59,043 bases of DNA from an uncultured Corynebacterium sp. GTDB lineage: Bacteria > Actinomycetota > Actinomycetes > Mycobacteriales > Mycobacteriaceae. Shown in pieces: positions 7,701 to 16,162 of the stretch. How positions within the stretch are numbered: the stretch's first letter is position 1; each line of letters opens with the position of its first letter. The stretch is taken from contig CAMIFC010000009.1 of the NCBI GenBank assembly GCA_946220775.1, positions 1 through 59,043 of the forward strand, written 5' to 3'. The notes beneath the pieces are model-generated. The model searched no databases. It was not told the DNA's origin and saw nothing but the letters and a program-made list of their open reading frames with translations. The translations under genes were made by a program, and so were the position numbers.

Positions 7701-8867
7701 TTAGCGGAATGCCGGGTAGCCAGTGAGCTCCTGGCCGATGATCAGCTGATGCATCTCCGCGGTGCCTTCATAGGTCAGCACGGATTCCAGGTTGTTGGCG
7801 TGGCGCAGCGGCGAGTACTCTAAGGTCACGCCGGACGCACCCAGCAGCGTGCGGCACTCGCGAGCGATGGCGATGGCCACGCGGGTGGAGTTCAGCTTGC
7901 CGACGGACACCTGGTGCGGGGCGAGCTTGCCCTCATCCTTCAGCCGACCCAGCTGCAGGGCCAGCAGGGTGGACTTGTTTAGCTCCACGGCCATGTCGGC
8001 CAGCTTCGCCTGGGTGAGCTGGAATTCGCTGAGCGACTTGCCGAAGACCTCGCGGGTGTTGGTGTACTCCAGCGCGGTGTTGAGGCTGTCGCGTGCGGCG
8101 CCGAGTGCTCCCCAGATGATGCCGTAGCGAGCCTCGTTCAGGCAGGTCAGTGGGCCGCGGAGGGTGCTGATTTTCGGCAGGCGCTGCTCGTCGGAGACAC
8201 GGCAGTTGTCCAGCACGATCTCGCCGGTGATGGAGGCGCGCAGGGAGAGCTTCTTGTGGATTTCCGGTGCGGTGAAGCCGGGGGTGCCCGCTTCGACGAT
8301 GAATCCGGCGAAGCCGTCGTCGGTCTTGGCCCACACAACGGCCACATCGGCGACGGGGGAGTTGGTGATCCACATCTTGGTGCCGTTGAGGATCCAGTCG
8401 TCACCATCGCGGGTGGCGCGGGTCTTCATGGATGCCGGGTCAGAGCCAGCATCTGGTTCGGTGAGGCCGAAGCAGCCGAGCTTTTCACCGGCGGCCATTG
8501 CTGGCAGGTACTTCTGCTTCTGTTCTTCGGATCCCCAGTGGTGGATGGCGAACATGGCCAGCGAGCCCTGGACCGAGACGAAGGAGCGAAGGCCGGAGTC
8601 CACCGCTTCGATCTCCATGCAGGCCAGGCCGTAGGCGACGGCCGACGCGCCGGGGCAGTCGTAGCCTTCCAGGTGCATGCCCAGTGCGCCGAGCTGGCCG
8701 AACTTCGGGCCGAGTTCCTTGGCTGGGATGGTTCCTTCTTCGAACCAGCCGGCGACGTGTGGCTTGAGTTCCTTGGTGGCGAAGTCGCGCATTGCTTCTT
8801 GCAGCATGCGCTCTTCGTCGTCGAGCAGGGTGTCGAAGCTGGTGAGGTTTAGCGGTGAGGTGGCCAT
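7701..8867 (-). CDS. gcdH: Acyl-CoA dehydrogenase, glutaryl-CoA dehydrogenase type
   Basis: A 388-residue FAD flavoenzyme. The signature CFGLTEPDAGSDPASM (about 134-149) and the C-terminal YEGTAEMHQLIIG, which carries the catalytic glutamate (YEGT), fit the glutaryl-CoA dehydrogenase branch, which oxidises and decarboxylates glutaryl-CoA to crotonyl-CoA. The family reading is also supported by N-terminal TLLDDEERMLQEAMRDFA and by IEAVDSGLRSFVSVQGSLAM. It starts at an ATG at 8867 preceded by AAAGGAGTTTCCCAC. It is followed by a CoA-transferase in the same direction and faces an IclR regulator, with a repeat-rich operator between them. Other short-chain acyl-CoA substrates cannot be excluded. 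Confidence 0.85.
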   Translation of the reverse strand: MATSPLNLTSFDTLLDDEERMLQEAMRDFATKELKPHVAGWFEEGTIPAKELGPKFGQLGALGMHLEGYDCPGASAVAYGLACMEIEAVDSGLRSFVSVQGSLAMFAIHHWGSEEQKQKYLPAMAAGEKLGCFGLTEPDAGSDPASMKTRATRDGDDWILNGTKMWITNSPVADVAVVWAKTDDGFAGFIVEAGTPGFTAPEIHKKLSLRASITGEIVLDNCRVSDEQRLPKISTLRGPLTCLNEARYGIIWGALGAARDSLNTALEYTNTREVFGKSLSEFQLTQAKLADMAVELNKSTLLALQLGRLKDEGKLAPHQVSVGKLNSTRVAIAIARECRTLLGASGVTLEYSPLRHANNLESVLTYEGTAEMHQLIIGQELTGYPAFR

Positions 8868-8880
8868 GTGGGAAACTCCT

Positions 8881-8920
8881 TTACGTATTTACGTATTGAG
8901 ATACTTTATTATGTAGGCTG
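8881..8920. promoter_or_regulatory. Operator-like region with TACGTATT repeats between gcdH and the IclR gene
   Basis: The 91-bp divergent gap contains TTACGTATTTACGTATTGAGATAC, two direct TTACGTATT units within an AT-rich stretch. The same TACGTATTTA string recurs upstream of dctP (12802-12811). Shared sequence at two promoters of the same catabolic unit suggests a binding site for the IclR-type regulator. Confidence 0.55.
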
Positions 8921-8958
8921 AGTGTAGCGTACAATGTTTCCAATGCGAAGGGTTTTCC

Positions 8959-9717
8959 ATGAATAATTCTCATTCCCGCTTTCCTTTTCCTATTGGAGAG
9001 CAGACGGATCGCCCTCGTCACCGCACTGTGGATCGCATTGCGCACATACTCGAATTCGTTGCCCGCAGTGGTTCCTCCCAAGGGCTTACAGAAATCTCCC
9101 GAGCTATTGGAGCTCCAGTGAGTTCGACACAATCACTGGTCAATGGCCTCGTAGTTGCGGGGTTTCTGGAGGAACGGCATAAACAGTTCCGCTTGGGATT
9201 GGCTCCGTATCTGCTCAGCACGTTGGCCGGTAACCGTCCAGTCGAGCAGGTCACCCATCAGATGTTGGAGGATGTTGTCGCGGAAACTGGTTACATCGCA
9301 GTGCTAGCAGCGTTGGTTGGCGACAACGTCTATTACTTGGACTACGCGGCATCCGATCCGAGCTTCGAGTACCTTGCACAGAATCGATTGCAGCGGCCAC
9401 CACTAGAAACTTCTGCAGGGTGGGCGATTTTGTCTGGGCTCGGGGATGACGAAGTCTGGGGGATCCTTGCACAGTCCAATAGTTCGGAAGAGACGCTTAA
9501 TGCTTTCCAGCGTGCCTATCCGCAACTGCGAGAAACAGGGGAGTGCATCGCACCAGGTGTGGCGCTCAACGGTGCTGACGGTGTAGCAGTCGCGGTGCGC
9601 GACCAAGGCGCTGTGGTGGCTGCGGTGGCGGTGATCGCGACGGCAGAAGAGATCGAACGGGACGCTGACTCGATGATCGAAGTGCTGCGGCGTCACCGCT
9701 CGCGCTGGGATCGTTGA
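8959..9717 (+). CDS. IclR-family transcriptional regulator
   Basis: A 252-residue regulator with an N-terminal winged helix-turn-helix (about residues 22-85, RTVDRIAHILEFVARSG, then LTEISRAIGAPVSSTQSLVNGL) and a C-terminal IclR effector domain (about 95-250; GWAILSGLGDDEV and ECIAPGVALNGADGVAVAV are typical of the ligand-binding part). It is divergent from gcdH and the CoA-transferase and convergent with the TRAP transporter genes, so it most likely controls both arms, using the repeats at 8881-8900 and 12801-12811. The effector may be glutarate or glutaryl-CoA. This is inferred from neighbourhood only. The ATG at 8959 precedes the conserved fold. Confidence 0.85.
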   Translation: MNNSHSRFPFPIGEQTDRPRHRTVDRIAHILEFVARSGSSQGLTEISRAIGAPVSSTQSLVNGLVVAGFLEERHKQFRLGLAPYLLSTLAGNRPVEQVTHQMLEDVVAETGYIAVLAALVGDNVYYLDYAASDPSFEYLAQNRLQRPPLETSAGWAILSGLGDDEVWGILAQSNSSEETLNAFQRAYPQLRETGECIAPGVALNGADGVAVAVRDQGAVVAAVAVIATAEEIERDADSMIEVLRRHRSRWDR

Positions 9718-9754
9718 TCAAGTTCCTGCTTTGGGGGTGCGCTAACTTGCGAGG

Positions 9755-11035
9755 TTAGGCACCCACAAAACCAGCTCTGGCCACAGCAGGAATGCAATGG
9801 CAATGGCTAGCATCGCGACTACATATGGGAATGGGGAATGCGCCTCGGAACACGATGATCGGGCTGATATGCACGGATTTCGAGACAACGAAGACATTCA
9901 AGCCCATCGGAGGAGTGACCATTCCCGTCTCTGCTAGGAGAACAATGAATACGCCGAACCACACGGGGTCGTACCCCAGGGCCTCCACGATCGGTAGCGT
10001 CACAGGCACTGTCAGCGCGATGATGGCGATCTGATCCATGAAGAATCCCAGCGCCACGTAAATGGCTGCGAGGAGCAGCATAATCAACATTGGGTGCCAG
10101 CCAGACTCCCCAATGAACTCCACGAGTGTCGGCGTTACGCGCGTCTCTGTGAGGAAATGCCCCAGTACATGAGTGGACATGATGATCGCGAAGATCATGC
10201 CGGTCGTTTTCACTGTATCTAGCACTGCGTGACCGAAGATCTTGGAATCCCAACGTCCTTTCGCCAGTACCAGAATCAACGCTGCTAGTACGCCTAAAGC
10301 GGCGGCCTCGGTAGGTGTGGCGATGCCGAAGAAGATAGAGCCCACTACGGCCACGAAAATGAGGAAAAGGGGAGAGGAATCCAGCGCGTACGCGCCCTTT
10401 TGCTTCCAGGAGTAAGACTCACCGTGCGGTGCGCTAGTGCGATCGCGCAGGAACCCTAGATACATCACTAGGATGAGTGCAACAGCGATTAGTAGGCCAG
10501 GAAAGAAGCCCGCGACCAGTACATCTCCGACTGGTGCTTCCGCCGTGATGGCGTAAAACACCAAGATAATCGATGGTGGCACCATCGCCGCTAGTGTTCC
10601 GACCACGGCAACAAGGCCGGTAGCAGTGCCTTTGTGGTAGCCTTCCCGGATCATTCTCGTCGAAGACGTTTGTGCGAGAGTCGCCGCAGCTGCTGTCGAG
10701 GAACCGGACACTGCAGCGAACGCGGTGCCCGCCCCGATTGAAGCGATAGCGGTTCCTCCTGGGATACGTCCCACGACGGATCTGGCTGCGTCAAAAAGGG
10801 AATCTAGAAGTCCGGACATCAGCATCAACTGGGCCATGAGGATGAACAGCGGAACCGCGGACAGAGAGTTGGAACGCACCGCGGCGAACGGGGATGTCTC
10901 CATTGTGTGAATCGCCAGTTCTGGCCCCTCCAGGAGGATAAGGCCGAGGATTGCTGCACCGAAAATGGCGAAACTAACGGGTGTGCGCAGAATGATGAGC
11001 GCAATCAGCAAGATAATGATCAGAAGTGCAAGCAT
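9755..11035 (-). CDS. dctM: TRAP transporter large permease DctM with frameshifted C-terminus
   Basis: The membrane subunit (12-TM type) of a tripartite ATP-independent periplasmic transporter, which couples solute uptake to an ion gradient. The start MLALLIIILLIALIILRTPV at 11035 is typical. An ORF extension upstream lies in dctQ and is not used. Sequence to about residue 410 (AETGMVTPPMGLNVFVVSKSVHISPIIVFRGAF) is normal for DctM. There a tandem 7-bp duplication (plus-strand GGGAATG twice, 9827-9840) shifts the frame and replaces the last membrane helix with PIPICSRDASHCHC and more. Removing one repeat restores a hydrophobic helix ending ...WVPNLAS with a stop at 9742. The gene is therefore either damaged or switchable by repeat slippage. 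It follows dctQ by 4 bp. Confidence 0.85.
   Translation of the reverse strand: MLALLIIILLIALIILRTPVSFAIFGAAILGLILLEGPELAIHTMETSPFAAVRSNSLSAVPLFILMAQLMLMSGLLDSLFDAARSVVGRIPGGTAIASIGAGTAFAAVSGSSTAAAATLAQTSSTRMIREGYHKGTATGLVAVVGTLAAMVPPSIILVFYAITAEAPVGDVLVAGFFPGLLIAVALILVMYLGFLRDRTSAPHGESYSWKQKGAYALDSSPLFLIFVAVVGSIFFGIATPTEAAALGVLAALILVLAKGRWDSKIFGHAVLDTVKTTGMIFAIIMSTHVLGHFLTETRVTPTLVEFIGESGWHPMLIMLLLAAIYVALGFFMDQIAIIALTVPVTLPIVEALGYDPVWFGVFIVLLAETGMVTPPMGLNVFVVSKSVHISPIIVFRGAFPIPICSRDASHCHCIPAVARAGFVGA
9827..9840 (+). repeat. Tandem 7-bp repeat (GGGAATG)2 that shifts the dctM frame
   Basis: Two adjacent copies of GGGAATG. One copy would keep the conserved C-terminal helix of DctM in frame; two copies send translation to a stop at 9755. 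Confidence 0.8.
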
Positions 11036-11039
11036 GTTC

Positions 11040-11651
11040 CTAGACCTCTTCCTCGCCGGGGTCGTAGTCGGTGAACGGGCGATGCCATGGGGTGACCAAT
11101 TCGCGATAGATATCGATGGCGGCGATGAAAGCGCACATTGCAGCGGCAATGGGGACGATCGCGCGGAAGGTCCAGTCGGGAATTGGAAGATCGGCCATGC
11201 CAGGTAGGGTTGCGTGCCTTAAGGAGAACGTCATGATGGCCTCGTTCCACCCGCCGATGAACAAGAAAATCAGGCTGATCAGTACCACTAGGTGAATACC
11301 GATAAGGGCGACTTTCTGTACGGGGTTTGGGAAGATCGAGAAGAGAGATTGCACGGCAATATGGGAGCCGGTGCGATATGCAGTGACGAGCCCGAAGAAT
11401 GCGATGAGCGGCAGTAGGTATTTCTCTGTTAGCGAGATGTTCCATCCCAGCGGGCTGCTGAAGAATTCACGCATGGCGATCTCCGCGAGCGTGACGAGGG
11501 CAAGCAGGATAACCGCGCCACCTGCGATCCACGCACTAATTGCGGAGAGGAAATTCTGTAACTTGTCCAAGCCGGGGTGGTCGGTGGTGTGATAACCGAA
11601 CTTGCTTCTGACGGCCGTGCCGTGATGGTTGGGATGGAGAATGTTTGCCAT
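11040..11651 (-). CDS. dctQ: TRAP transporter small permease DctQ
   Basis: A 203-residue membrane protein with four predicted helices (AWIAGGAVILLALVTLAEIA; YLLPLIAFFGLVTAYR; VALIGIHLVVLISLIFLFIG; AIVPIAAAMCAFIAAIDIYR). The W-N-x-S-L-T-E-K-Y pattern and the R-T-G-S-H-I segment are typical of DctQ. It forms the inner-membrane complex with DctM and receives substrate from DctP. The N-terminal 35 residues are hydrophilic and His-rich. The ATG at 11651 lies 5 bp after the dctP stop, and dctM begins 4 bp downstream, so the three are one transcription unit. The acidic tail (PGEEEV) is unremarkable. Confidence 0.85.
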   Translation of the reverse strand: MANILHPNHHGTAVRSKFGYHTTDHPGLDKLQNFLSAISAWIAGGAVILLALVTLAEIAMREFFSSPLGWNISLTEKYLLPLIAFFGLVTAYRTGSHIAVQSLFSIFPNPVQKVALIGIHLVVLISLIFLFIGGWNEAIMTFSLRHATLPGMADLPIPDWTFRAIVPIAAAMCAFIAAIDIYRELVTPWHRPFTDYDPGEEEV

Positions 11652-11656
11652 GGCCG

Positions 11657-12784
11657 TTACTCCTTCTTCTCTGCGCTGCCTTGGATTGGGGAGTTCTGTG
11701 CCCGAAATTGATTGCGTTTCAGGGCTGCCTCGTAGTCGTCAATGACCTGATGTGCAGGTAGGCCACGGCTTTCGGCGTCGCGAAGGAAAGACTCACGAAC
11801 TGGCGCAGCGGTAGCTTCCCATTCTGCGGAGTTAGCGGAGACGTCATGGAATTTCACTCCGCCTTCTCGCATAGCGTCGATGGAGGTGGCGCGGGCAGCA
11901 TTGAGTTCCTTACAGACGGACTGTTGGGAGGTATCAGCGGCCTTGGTGAGTTCGTCTTTTTGCTCCTGATTAAGGGAGTTCCATGTGTCGAGGTTGATGC
12001 CGTAGAAGAACGTGAAGTTGCCTTGATCGGCCCCGAGTGTGGAGGCGCCGACGACGTCCTCCAATCCGTAAGGCGTGATCGAAATTGGGCTGGCTAAGGT
12101 GCCTTTGACAGTGCCACGAGACATCGCCTCGTAGAGATCTGCGATGGGCATGCCGACGCCCGCTGCGCCGATCTGATCGATGACTCGGTCGAGCGCGCCG
12201 CCGGTGGAACGCAACACGCTGCCTTGGAAATTCTGTGGATGGGAGGGGTTCCTGCCATTGGTCATCGCCTCGTACCCGGGAATCGAACCGGTCCATAGTG
12301 GGAGGAAATTCATTTCCTTGAGCTCCTCTTCGTAGAGGATTCCGCCGGGCTGCACGAGTTCCCGTAGGGCATAGGCGGTCACACATGAATCCGAGCCGTA
12401 GCCCGGCATGTCTCCGATGCTGCTGAGAGAGAACGTGGAGCTGATATAGGAAGGGGAAATGACAGCGAGGTCAACCACTCCAGAATTGAGGACGGAGGGG
12501 ATGTCCGCCTGTTTTCCCATCTGGCCGGAATCAAAGTACTCGACGTCAATGCTGGGTGCTTGCTTCATTGCATCGAGGAAGGGCTGAGTGCCGCCCTTGC
12601 CGACGGGGTGAGTGAGTGAATAGCTGTTGGCCATCTTCAGATGAGCAACGGAGCCGGGCGGTTGGGGCTCGGCACCAGAGTCAGTGCAGGCGGTGAGGCT
12701 CGCTGTGAGTCCGAATGTGCAGAGGAGCGCGAGTGTGGTGCTTTTCGTTTTAGCCCGCGAGAAGCGGAAATGTGGTGCTGAAAT
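11657..12784 (-). CDS. dctP: TRAP transporter solute-binding lipoprotein DctP, non-canonical start
   Basis: The extracytoplasmic binding subunit. From the ATG at 12634 the mature fold is complete (about 325 residues; LTHPVGKGGTQPFLDAM and the signature R in VLRSTGGALDRVIDQIGA) but has no export signal. In the same frame upstream, before any stop, lies a clear lipoprotein signal: basic RFSRAKTK, hydrophobic LALLCTFGLTAS and lipobox LTAC with the lipid-carrying cysteine codon at 12686-12688. Between the in-frame stop (about 12811) and this signal there is no ATG, GTG or TTG; the first possible codons are ATC (12796) and ATT (12784). I annotate from ATT with low certainty. Either a rare start is used or the true start codon was lost. 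The TACGTATTTA operator-like repeat lies just upstream. Confidence 0.75.
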   Translation of the reverse strand: MSAPHFRFSRAKTKSTTLALLCTFGLTASLTACTDSGAEPQPPGSVAHLKMANSYSLTHPVGKGGTQPFLDAMKQAPSIDVEYFDSGQMGKQADIPSVLNSGVVDLAVISPSYISSTFSLSSIGDMPGYGSDSCVTAYALRELVQPGGILYEEELKEMNFLPLWTGSIPGYEAMTNGRNPSHPQNFQGSVLRSTGGALDRVIDQIGAAGVGMPIADLYEAMSRGTVKGTLASPISITPYGLEDVVGASTLGADQGNFTFFYGINLDTWNSLNQEQKDELTKAADTSQQSVCKELNAARATSIDAMREGGVKFHDVSANSAEWEATAAPVRESFLRDAESRGLPAHQVIDDYEAALKRNQFRAQNSPIQGSAEKKE

Positions 12785-12800
12785 CTTCGGAACGATACCC

Positions 12801-12820
12801 CTACGTATTTATATAGGTAA
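12801..12820. promoter_or_regulatory. Operator-like TACGTATTTA upstream of dctP
   Basis: CTACGTATTTATATAGGTAA shares TACGTATTTA with the divergent gcdH/iclR control region at 8882-8892, suggesting common control by the IclR regulator. It sits just before the signal-peptide coding region of dctP. Confidence 0.5.
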
Positions 12821-12975
12821 ACGATTTCTTTATTGAGTAACCTATGGAAACACGTACGGTCGATCGAGTTCAGTAGTTTTAGCAAAAAGCTAAAAAGATT
12901 CTTAGATGACGTGGGGTATACGGGTATGCGTAAAGTGTGAGGGATTTGCGTGCTGGCGGTCATACCCGCGGGACA

Positions 12976-13046
12976 GCGAAGGCGGTGAGTGTGAGGTTCT
13001 AGTAGGTGGAACTAGCTCCCGAAAAGGAGCCACCCCCAGCCTTCGC
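12976..13046. other. Nested inverted repeats (three-stem structure) between dctP and the monooxygenase remnant
   Basis: Outer arms GCGAAGGC (12976-12983) and GCCTTCGC (13039-13046) enclose two inner hairpins: CTAGT/ACTAG (12999-13015) and GCTCCC/GGAGC (13015-13030). No long T run follows on either strand, so a simple terminator is uncertain. A structured 3' end for the monooxygenase transcript (- strand) is the likeliest role. Confidence 0.5.
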
Positions 13047-13050
13047 CCCA

Positions 13051-13879
13051 CTAAAACTCGTACCCAGTAATCGCGCCGTCCTTCGCGGAAATCCAGCCCA
13101 GGGCAGGTGCGACGTGCTCTGCGAAGTTCCGGAGGATCGCCAGGTTATCGGCCACACCCAACTGGTTGGGGATCGTCAGCATCAGGGTATCGGCACTGGC
13201 GATCGCTGGATCGGCCTTGAGCTGTTCGATGAGCACGTCGGGTTCGGCTGCGTAACTGCGTCCGAAGGTCACGGCTTGCCCCTCGCCCAAGCTGCCAACC
13301 TGGTCCTCGCTAGTACCTTGCAGGCCAAAGAGCTGCCGGGAGCGCTCATCGACGATCGGGAAGATTGAACGAGAAATGGAAACTCGTGGGGTCCAGTCGT
13401 GCCCGGCTTCGCGCCAGGTCTCGCGGTACTTGTCAATTTGCTTGGCCTGGATTTCCCCGAGGCTGCTGCCATCGGCCTCGGAAACCAGGGTTGAGCTCAT
13501 GAGGTTCACACCGTCGCGGGCGGCCTGTTCCGCCGACGCGTGCGTGCCCGCGCCCCACCAAATGCGCTGGCGAACGCCGGGGGAGTGCGGGAACACCGGC
13601 AGTGCGGTGCCGGGGCGGTACATGCGTGGGTATTGTTTGTCCGCGCTAGCGGCGGTGGCCATTCCCTGCCCGTCGAGGGCTGCCATGTATTTTTCGAAGT
13701 GCTTGCGTGCCAGGTCAGCGCCGTTTTCTGCTTCGGCGCGGTAGCCGAAGGCTTCCCAACCTTTGTCTGCCGGTTCTGGTGAGCCGCGCGAGACACCCAG
13801 CGCGATGCGGTGGTTCGATAGCAGGTCGAGTGCCGCGGTTTCTTCCGCCAAGTGCAGCGGGTTTTCGTAGCGCATGTCG
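13051..13879 (-). pseudogene. Luciferase-like monooxygenase, C-terminal portion, cut by the mobile element
   Basis: About 275 residues covering the C-terminal three quarters of an LLM-class FMN-dependent oxidoreductase (NHRIALGVSRGSPEPADKGWEAFGY; RIWWGAGTHASAEQAARDGVNLM). The normal N-terminal TIM-barrel strands are absent here and found at 22648-22896. Joining the halves at the shared core gives ...GTGVIDMRYENPLHLAEE... in one frame and a protein of roughly 354 residues, normal for the family. A remnant ATG-CGC inside the core could still start translation of this fragment, but no ribosome-binding site of host origin remains. It is therefore annotated as disrupted. Confidence 0.88.
13868..13879 (+). 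repeat. attL core of the integrated element
   Basis: TAGCGCATGTCG, identical to 22649-22660. The sequence just inside (GGAGTTATA) is an imperfect inverted match to the inner flank of attR (TTACAACTCC), as expected for serine-integrase half sites. Confidence 0.85.
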
Positions 13880-13904
13880 GAGTTATAGCACTCGATGATC
13901 CCTC

Positions 13905-15806
13905 CTACTTCCTCGTCCTGGCGGCGCGGAGCCCGTTGAGGATCACTATCACCTCGGCGATCTCGTGCACGAGCACCACCGCTGCGAGGCCGAGTACGCC
14001 GAACAGGGCCAGCGGCAGCAGCGCGGTGATGATCAGCAGGGACAGGATGATGTTCTGGTTGATGATGTGCCTGCCGCGGCGGGCGTGGTCGAACGCGCGC
14101 GGGAGGAGTCGCAGGTCGTGGCCGGTGAAGGCGACGTCGGCGGACTCGATCGCGGCGTCGGAGCCGGTCGCGCCCATGGCGATGCCGATGTCCGCGGCGG
14201 CCAGGGCGGGGGCGTCGTTGATGCCGTCGCCGATCATCGCGACCGAGCCGTGCCTGCTCAGCTCGCTGATGGCGGCGGCCTTGTCCTCGGGACGCAGCTC
14301 CGCGCGCACGTCTTCGATCCCTGCCTGCGCGGCCAGCGCGCGGGCGGTGCGGGCGTTGTCGCCGGTGAGCATGGTCACCCCGACGCCCTGGGCCGCGAGG
14401 GTGCGCACGACCTCGGGAACCTCGGGGCGCAGCTCGTCACGGACCCCGATCGCGGCGACCGGGACCCCGTCGCGGTGCACGATCACGACGGTCATGCCCT
14501 GCTCCTCCAGTCCCGCGACCTGGTCCTTAAGCGTCCCCGCGTCCAGCCAGCGAGGGCTGCCGACGGTGACCCGGGCCCCGTCGAGGGTGCCTTCGATGCC
14601 GTGCCCGGCCTGCTCGGTGACCTCCAGGGCGGCGGGAGCTCCGGGCGAGGCGGCGGTGATCGCGGCGGCCAGCGGGTGGGTGCTGTGCTGCTCCAGCGAC
14701 GCCGCCCACGCCAACGCCTGCGCCTCGTCCACGCCGTCCGTGGTGAGCACGGCGGTGACGGCGGGCTCGTTGCGGGTGAGGGTGCCGGTCTTGTCGACGG
14801 CGACGTGGCGGATCACGCCGAACCGTTCGAAGACCGCGCCGGACTTGATGATCACGCCGAATCTGCTCGCCGAGCCGATCGCGGCGACGACGGTCAGCGG
14901 GACCGAGATCGCCAGCGCGCACGGCGACGCGGCGACGAGCACCACGAGGGCGCGGGTGATCCACAGCTCGGGGTCGCCCAGCAGCGAGCCGATGACCGCG
15001 ACAAGAGCGGCGAGGATCAGCACGCCAGGCACGAGCGGCCGGGCGATGCGGTCGGCCAGGCGGGCGCGGTCGCCCTTCTCGGCCTGCGCCTGCTCGACCA
15101 GCTCCACGATCGTGGTCAGCGAGTTGTCCGTGCCCGCCGCGGTCGTCTCGACCTCCAGGGCACCGGCAGTGTTGATCGCCCCGGCCGACACTGCGTCGCC
15201 GGGCTCGACCTCGACCGGGATCGACTCGCCGGTGATCGCGGAGGTGTCCAGGCTCGACCGGCCCGTGCGGACGATGCCGTCGGTCGCGATCCGCTCACCG
15301 GGGCGCACCAGCATGAGCAGCCCGACCTGGAGGTCCTTCGCGGCGACCTCCGCGGGCGCGCCGTCCCGCCGGATGGTCGCGGTCTCCGGGACGAGCTTGA
15401 GGAGAGCCCTCAGCCCGCCGCGGGCGCGGTCCATGGCCTTGTCCTCCAGCGCTTCGGCGATGGAGTACAGGAACGCCAAGGCGGCGGCCTCCTCGACGTA
15501 GCCGAGAATCACCGCGCCGACCGCGCTGATCGTCATCAGCAGGCCGATGCCCAGCTTGCCCTTGAACAGCTTGCGGATCGCGCCGGGCGTGAACGTCGAC
15601 GCGCCCAGCAGCAGGCCGATCCAGAACGCCACCAGCGCCGGGACCTCAGCCCCTGTCCGTTCCAGGACCAGGCCCGTGCCGAAGGCGACGCCGGAGAGCA
15701 CCGGGACCATGATCCCGCGGTCACGCCACCACGGACGCTCCCGCTCCTCCTCGGCCTCCTCGCCGACCCGGGTCTCCGGCTCGTCGCAGCCGCACGCCGC
15801 GCTCAC
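13905..15806 (-). CDS. P1B-type heavy-metal exporting ATPase (Cd/Zn/Co type)
   Basis: A 633-residue metal-transporting P-type ATPase. Visible motifs in order: TGES in the actuator domain (AITGESIPVE), the membrane metal site SPC (VAASPCALAISVP), the phosphorylation site DKTGTLTRN and the hinge GDGINDAPALAAADIG. The SPC triad rather than CPC, and the absence of an N-terminal HMA domain, place it near the P1B-4/CtpD-like exporters. The N-terminus has only a short Cys-containing segment (CGCDEPETRVG). The GTG start at 15806 overlaps the cmtR stop (GTGA); the longer ORF upstream is a shadow of cmtR. Pairing with CmtR points to Cd/Pb (perhaps Zn/Co) efflux across the cytoplasmic membrane. The ion is not readable from sequence alone. 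Confidence 0.92.
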   Translation of the reverse strand: MSAACGCDEPETRVGEEAEEERERPWWRDRGIMVPVLSGVAFGTGLVLERTGAEVPALVAFWIGLLLGASTFTPGAIRKLFKGKLGIGLLMTISAVGAVILGYVEEAAALAFLYSIAEALEDKAMDRARGGLRALLKLVPETATIRRDGAPAEVAAKDLQVGLLMLVRPGERIATDGIVRTGRSSLDTSAITGESIPVEVEPGDAVSAGAINTAGALEVETTAAGTDNSLTTIVELVEQAQAEKGDRARLADRIARPLVPGVLILAALVAVIGSLLGDPELWITRALVVLVAASPCALAISVPLTVVAAIGSASRFGVIIKSGAVFERFGVIRHVAVDKTGTLTRNEPAVTAVLTTDGVDEAQALAWAASLEQHSTHPLAAAITAASPGAPAALEVTEQAGHGIEGTLDGARVTVGSPRWLDAGTLKDQVAGLEEQGMTVVIVHRDGVPVAAIGVRDELRPEVPEVVRTLAAQGVGVTMLTGDNARTARALAAQAGIEDVRAELRPEDKAAAISELSRHGSVAMIGDGINDAPALAAADIGIAMGATGSDAAIESADVAFTGHDLRLLPRAFDHARRGRHIINQNIILSLLIITALLPLALFGVLGLAAVVLVHEIAEVIVILNGLRAARTRK

Positions 15807-16162
15807 GCGCCCGCTCCCGTCCCGCAGCAGCCCGGCACAGTGCACTCGGCGTCCACGCACGGCGCGTGCTCGTCCACGGCCAGCGTCACGTCCACCAGCG
15901 CCGTGAGCGCCGCCGCGAGGTGCGGGTCGGCGATCTCGTAGCGCGTCTGCCGACCCTCGGGCTCGGCGACCACGATCCCGCAGTCGCGCAGGCACGTCAG
16001 GTGGTTCGACACGTTCGAGCGCGTCAGCTCCAGCTCGCGCGAGAGCACGGCCGGGTAGCTCGGCCCGTCCAGCAGGGTCATCAGGATCCGGGAGCGCGTC
16101 GGGTCCGCCATGGCCCGGCCCAGCCGGTTCATGACGTCGAGGCGAGAAGAAATAGTCAGCAT
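15803..16162 (-). CDS. cmtR: CmtR-type ArsR/SmtB metal-sensing repressor
   Basis: A 119-residue winged-helix repressor. LGRAMADPTRSRILMTLLDG and LTRSNVSNHLTCLRDCG closely resemble Mycobacterium tuberculosis CmtR, a Cd(II)/Pb(II) sensor whose ligands are two Cys in the recognition helix and one near the C-terminus. All three have counterparts here: C-L-R-D-C in the helix and APC in the tail (DEHAPCVDAEC), plus extra C-terminal cysteines (VPGCCG). Metal binding should release DNA and derepress the ATPase gene, which overlaps it by 4 bp. ATG at 16162. Confidence 0.92.
   Translation of the reverse strand: MLTISSRLDVMNRLGRAMADPTRSRILMTLLDGPSYPAVLSRELELTRSNVSNHLTCLRDCGIVVAEPEGRQTRYEIADPHLAAALTALVDVTLAVDEHAPCVDAECTVPGCCGTGAGA

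Noticed and set aside
13965..15941. Long + strand frames over the metal ATPase gene
   Set aside because: Repetitive Arg/Gly/Ala/Asp composition typical of an antisense frame in GC-rich DNA; the - strand frame has the full P-type ATPase motifs.
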